Below, piece after piece: positions 61,745 to 64,000 of a DNA stretch of 64,000 nt. Position 1 is the stretch's first letter; each line of letters begins with the position of its first letter. This DNA is from Thiotrichaceae bacterium (GTDB lineage Bacteria; Pseudomonadota; Gammaproteobacteria; Beggiatoales; Beggiatoaceae), in NCBI GenBank assembly GCA_028688145.1, contig JAQTYU010000002.1:496001-560000 (forward strand), written 5' to 3'. Made by a program: the position numbers and the translations under genes. The notes beneath the pieces were generated by a model. That model did not search any database. It saw only the letters and a program-made list of their open reading frames with translations, and was not told the DNA's origin.

Positions 61745-63289
61745 GTGTTTACGCCTGACATTTCACAACTTTCACTGCCCGCTGAATTGGATGCCGCTTT
61801 AGCACAAACCAATCCGCAGGCTTATGGTGAATTGCTGTGGCAAAGTTTAGAAAATATTGGCTACCACTTGCCTAATGCGAATTCACATTTACAGATTTGT
61901 AGCGACGATCCCAAGATTCAGCACTTGGCTTGGGAAACACTCGCCCATCCACAACACGGCTATTTAGCGCACAGTTTAAATTTAAATATCAGCCGTGCAC
62001 TTCCAAAAACCGCCACAACTTTCAAACCCGCTCGAAACTCGCCTGTACAAATTTTATTATTTAATACACAGGTTAAACAACGACTTGGCTTAGAGCAGGA
62101 ACAACAAGCCTTACAGCACTTATTTGCAGCTTATCCCGCCACCGTGCGCTTTGTGGTCAATTACGACGGGCGTTTTTCAAAGTTTTGTGAACTGTTGCAG
62201 CAACAAACTTGGGATTTGGTGATTTTTAGCGGACATGCCTTAGCCGCTACAAGTCCTTGTTTACTCTTTGAAAGTGAGCATCAGCCTTTTGAAGCCGTTT
62301 CCACAACCCAACTACAAAACTTATTTAAACAAGCTTCTGTACAGTGTTTAATTTTAGCCGCCTGCCAATCTGCTCATGCTAGCAATTCACAACCCAGTTT
62401 AACCCAAACCCTAGCAGCAAGTGTGCCGCATGTGATTGGAATGCGGGAAAGTATTTTAGATCGGGCAAGTCAGGTTTTTGTGGAAAACTTTTGTGCGGAA
62501 ATTGTGCGCGGGGCAAATATTGGCGATGCGGTACAACAAGCGCGTTTGGCGATGCAGCATTTATTAACGCAAGGGGTAGTGTGGCGCGATAAATATCATC
62601 GTCCCTGTGCTGTGCCGAATGCGATGCAGTGGAGTTTCCCTGTGTTGTACAGCGACAATCCGCAAACCCGACTGCTGGAAAAATCTGACCTTATAATAGA
62701 AACTACGCCGCCTGCTCTATTTATCGGTCGTCGCCGTGAATTGCGAGAATTGCACGCACTGTTAGCCCAACAACAGGTAATTATTTTGGAAGGGGGCGCG
62801 GGCATGGGAAAAACTGCGCTGTTACAACAATTGTGGCGTGATTTGCACTCGGCACAACAGCAAAGTTTTGTGCTGAATAATTTACAACAAATTTCAAAAC
62901 TTACTGAAATAAAAAAGAAAGTGCTCTGTGTAATTGAAGCGGAGCACTGTGTGGATAGCGTAGATAAATTATGGGCGGCGTTAAACACGCTGCATAATCC
63001 AGAACTTTCCCTGATGATTAGCACCAGAAATCATAAGAAAATCAATGCGGAATTCTTTCCATGTTATCGCCTAACTGCACCCAGTTTTGAGGATTTTGTC
63101 AGTTATGGCGAAAGCTTGGGGCTGTATTATTCTACGGTGCAATATCGCCTGTTATATCAAACGACAGGCGGTAATTTCAATCTATTCAAACTATTACAAA
63201 CACAAACTTTACCCACTGATCGGGCGAGCTTCTTAAAACAATTGGCCGTAGTACGGCGTTATTTACAAGCCTTACAGCGTGATTCGTAA
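61745..63289 (+). CDS. CHAT-domain protease fused to a P-loop NTPase
   Basis: 515 residues from GTG 61745; the frame is open to 61649 but that start overlaps the lipoprotein gene and the hairpin. An N-terminal segment (1-95) is followed by a CHAT domain, a caspase-like cysteine protease fold, with His164 in V-I-F-S-G-H-A and Cys207 in L-I-L-A-A-C-Q-S-A, the expected spacing. From about 330: I-G-R-R-R-E-L-R-E-L-H, Walker A G-G-A-G-M-G-K-T, Walker B-like L-C-V-I-E-A-E; the C-terminal 100 residues are helical and the NTPase looks short (no repeats). CHAT-STAND proteins act as guarded proteases in bacterial immunity or death pathways in some cases; that role here is inferred only. It is convergent with the receiver gene, 7 bases apart. 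Confidence 0.85.
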   Translation: MFTPDISQLSLPAELDAALAQTNPQAYGELLWQSLENIGYHLPNANSHLQICSDDPKIQHLAWETLAHPQHGYLAHSLNLNISRALPKTATTFKPARNSPVQILLFNTQVKQRLGLEQEQQALQHLFAAYPATVRFVVNYDGRFSKFCELLQQQTWDLVIFSGHALAATSPCLLFESEHQPFEAVSTTQLQNLFKQASVQCLILAACQSAHASNSQPSLTQTLAASVPHVIGMRESILDRASQVFVENFCAEIVRGANIGDAVQQARLAMQHLLTQGVVWRDKYHRPCAVPNAMQWSFPVLYSDNPQTRLLEKSDLIIETTPPALFIGRRRELRELHALLAQQQVIILEGGAGMGKTALLQQLWRDLHSAQQQSFVLNNLQQISKLTEIKKKVLCVIEAEHCVDSVDKLWAALNTLHNPELSLMISTRNHKKINAEFFPCYRLTAPSFEDFVSYGESLGLYYSTVQYRLLYQTTGGNFNLFKLLQTQTLPTDRASFLKQLAVVRRYLQALQRDS

Positions 63290-63296
63290 ACACTGT

Positions 63297-64000
63297 TTAC
63301 TGGCGAGCTTGGGGCAATAAACGAATTTTTTTGATATACGACATGATGCGACTGGAAACTTTCGCATTTGCAATCACAGGGGCAATAGCCACAGCATCTA
63401 CTTGATAACGCTTTAATAATTGAGGCGTTTCTTTCATAGCACGATAATGTTGTACGGCGGCTTGCACACTTTTGGTTAATAAACCATCGTGGATAGGTTT
63501 GGGCAAGAAACGATAAACTTGTCCGTGATTGATGAGTTCAATCAAAATTTTCGTGTCTTGGAACGAGGTTAAAACCAAGGTCAACATTTGCGGATTGTAT
63601 TGTTTTAACAGCTTAATCACCCCGCTCACTTCTTCCGCACCGACCCGCACTTCAGAAATCACAATTGCAATCGGCTGCGATTCCAAAACTTCAAAGGCAC
63701 GATCTAAACTGCTGGCATGATGTAAATGGTGCTCTTTGCCCAATACATTACATAAGGTTTGCTGGGTTTGCAGGTCGTCGTCGATTAATAAGAAATGCAA
63801 AGCATCACGGGCAACGCCGTCCGTTTTTGGGACTGGCTGGGTAAATTGTTCCAAACTGATAGCAATTTCAGCGGCTTTTGCAACGGTGTCTTTAATCTCG
63901 TCAGAATTCCAAGGCTTGTTGATGTAACGAAAAATTTCGCCTTCATTGACCGAATTGACCACGGCACTTAAATCAGAATAGCCCGTAAGTAATAAACGCA
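63297..64000 (-). CDS. Tandem-receiver response regulator, 5' part beyond window
   Basis: The frame is open to the window end, so the N terminus is missing. From the right edge: the end of a first receiver (L-L-L-T-G-Y-S-D-L-S-A-V, G-E-I-F-R-Y-I-N-K-P-W), a linker and a second receiver with L-L-I-D-D-D, V-L-T-S-F-Q-D and F-L-P-K-P-I. In the second receiver the phosphoacceptor position reads I-V-I-S-E-V-R-V-G, with glutamate instead of aspartate, so it may mimic the phosphorylated state or not be phosphorylated. The C-terminal 55 residues contain no recognised output domain. The family resembles the RpfG/PatA-type multi-receiver proteins of filamentous bacteria. Confidence 0.8.
   Translation of the reverse strand, partial: RLLLTGYSDLSAVVNSVNEGEIFRYINKPWNSDEIKDTVAKAAEIAISLEQFTQPVPKTDGVARDALHFLLIDDDLQTQQTLCNVLGKEHHLHHASSLDRAFEVLESQPIAIVISEVRVGAEEVSGVIKLLKQYNPQMLTLVLTSFQDTKILIELINHGQVYRFLPKPIHDGLLTKSVQAAVQHYRAMKETPQLLKRYQVDAVAIAPVIANAKVSSRIMSYIKKIRLLPQARQ

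Overview
The window is a chromosomal segment of a gammaproteobacterium, most likely a Thiotrichales (Beggiatoa/Thiothrix-like) sulfur bacterium. The gene order cmk-rpsA-ihfB-lapA-lapB-pyrF is the one found in E. coli and relatives. Features that fit large filamentous sulfur bacteria are a V/A-type ATPase B subunit, a tetrahydromethanopterin-linked C1 dehydrogenase, several large sensor kinases, caspase-like and CHAT proteins, stand-alone PocR sensors and abundant dispersed palindromic repeats. No tRNA, rRNA, CRISPR array or intact insertion sequence was seen. The assignment to order is an inference from gene content.

Layout. 0-4.4 kb: partial enoyl-CoA hydratase, SDR oxidoreductase, DUF1289 protein and an exported beta-helix protein. 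4.4-8 kb: a V-type ATPase B subunit standing alone, a hypothetical protein and two paralogous membrane proteins. 8.2-10.8 kb: a Cache-HAMP-PAS histidine kinase. 10.9-19 kb: housekeeping block (gcvR-like, def, plsC-like, yajL, cmk, rpsA, ihfB, lapA, lapB, pyrF). 19-24.6 kb: PstS-like protein, ygfZ, a pseudo-receiver protein, moeA and an exported protein. 24.7-33 kb: accessory signalling region with an HTH-ATPase, a FIST-like DUF6976 protein coupled to an unlisted 51-residue ORF, a MITE with 5-bp target duplication, a kinase/response-regulator pair, a small membrane protein and an IS982 transposase fragment. 33-42 kb: mtdB plus ATP-grasp, CDF efflux, an MCE lipid-transport operon lacking its permease, a YhaO-type nuclease and gabD.

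42-49 kb holds eno, kdsA and argB. Between kdsA and eno, normally neighbours in gammaproteobacteria, sits a two-gene module: a Sel1-repeat histidine kinase overlapping a receiver-like protein whose C-terminal half carries an R-N-x3-H motif typical of HEPN ribonucleases. This is the best candidate for an undescribed system: a phosphorelay that could gate an RNase.

49-64 kb: corA, a glycosyltransferase, a secreted caspase-SUMF1 fusion with an OmpA-domain protein and a divergent DUF4384 protein around a 296-bp long inverted repeat, radA, three tandem PocR proteins, an AmiC amidase, a solute-binding lipoprotein, a CHAT-protease/P-loop NTPase fusion, and a tandem-receiver protein cut by the window end.

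The window therefore carries three caspase-like or HEPN effector modules in about 20 kb, interleaved with core genes and separated by palindromic repeats.
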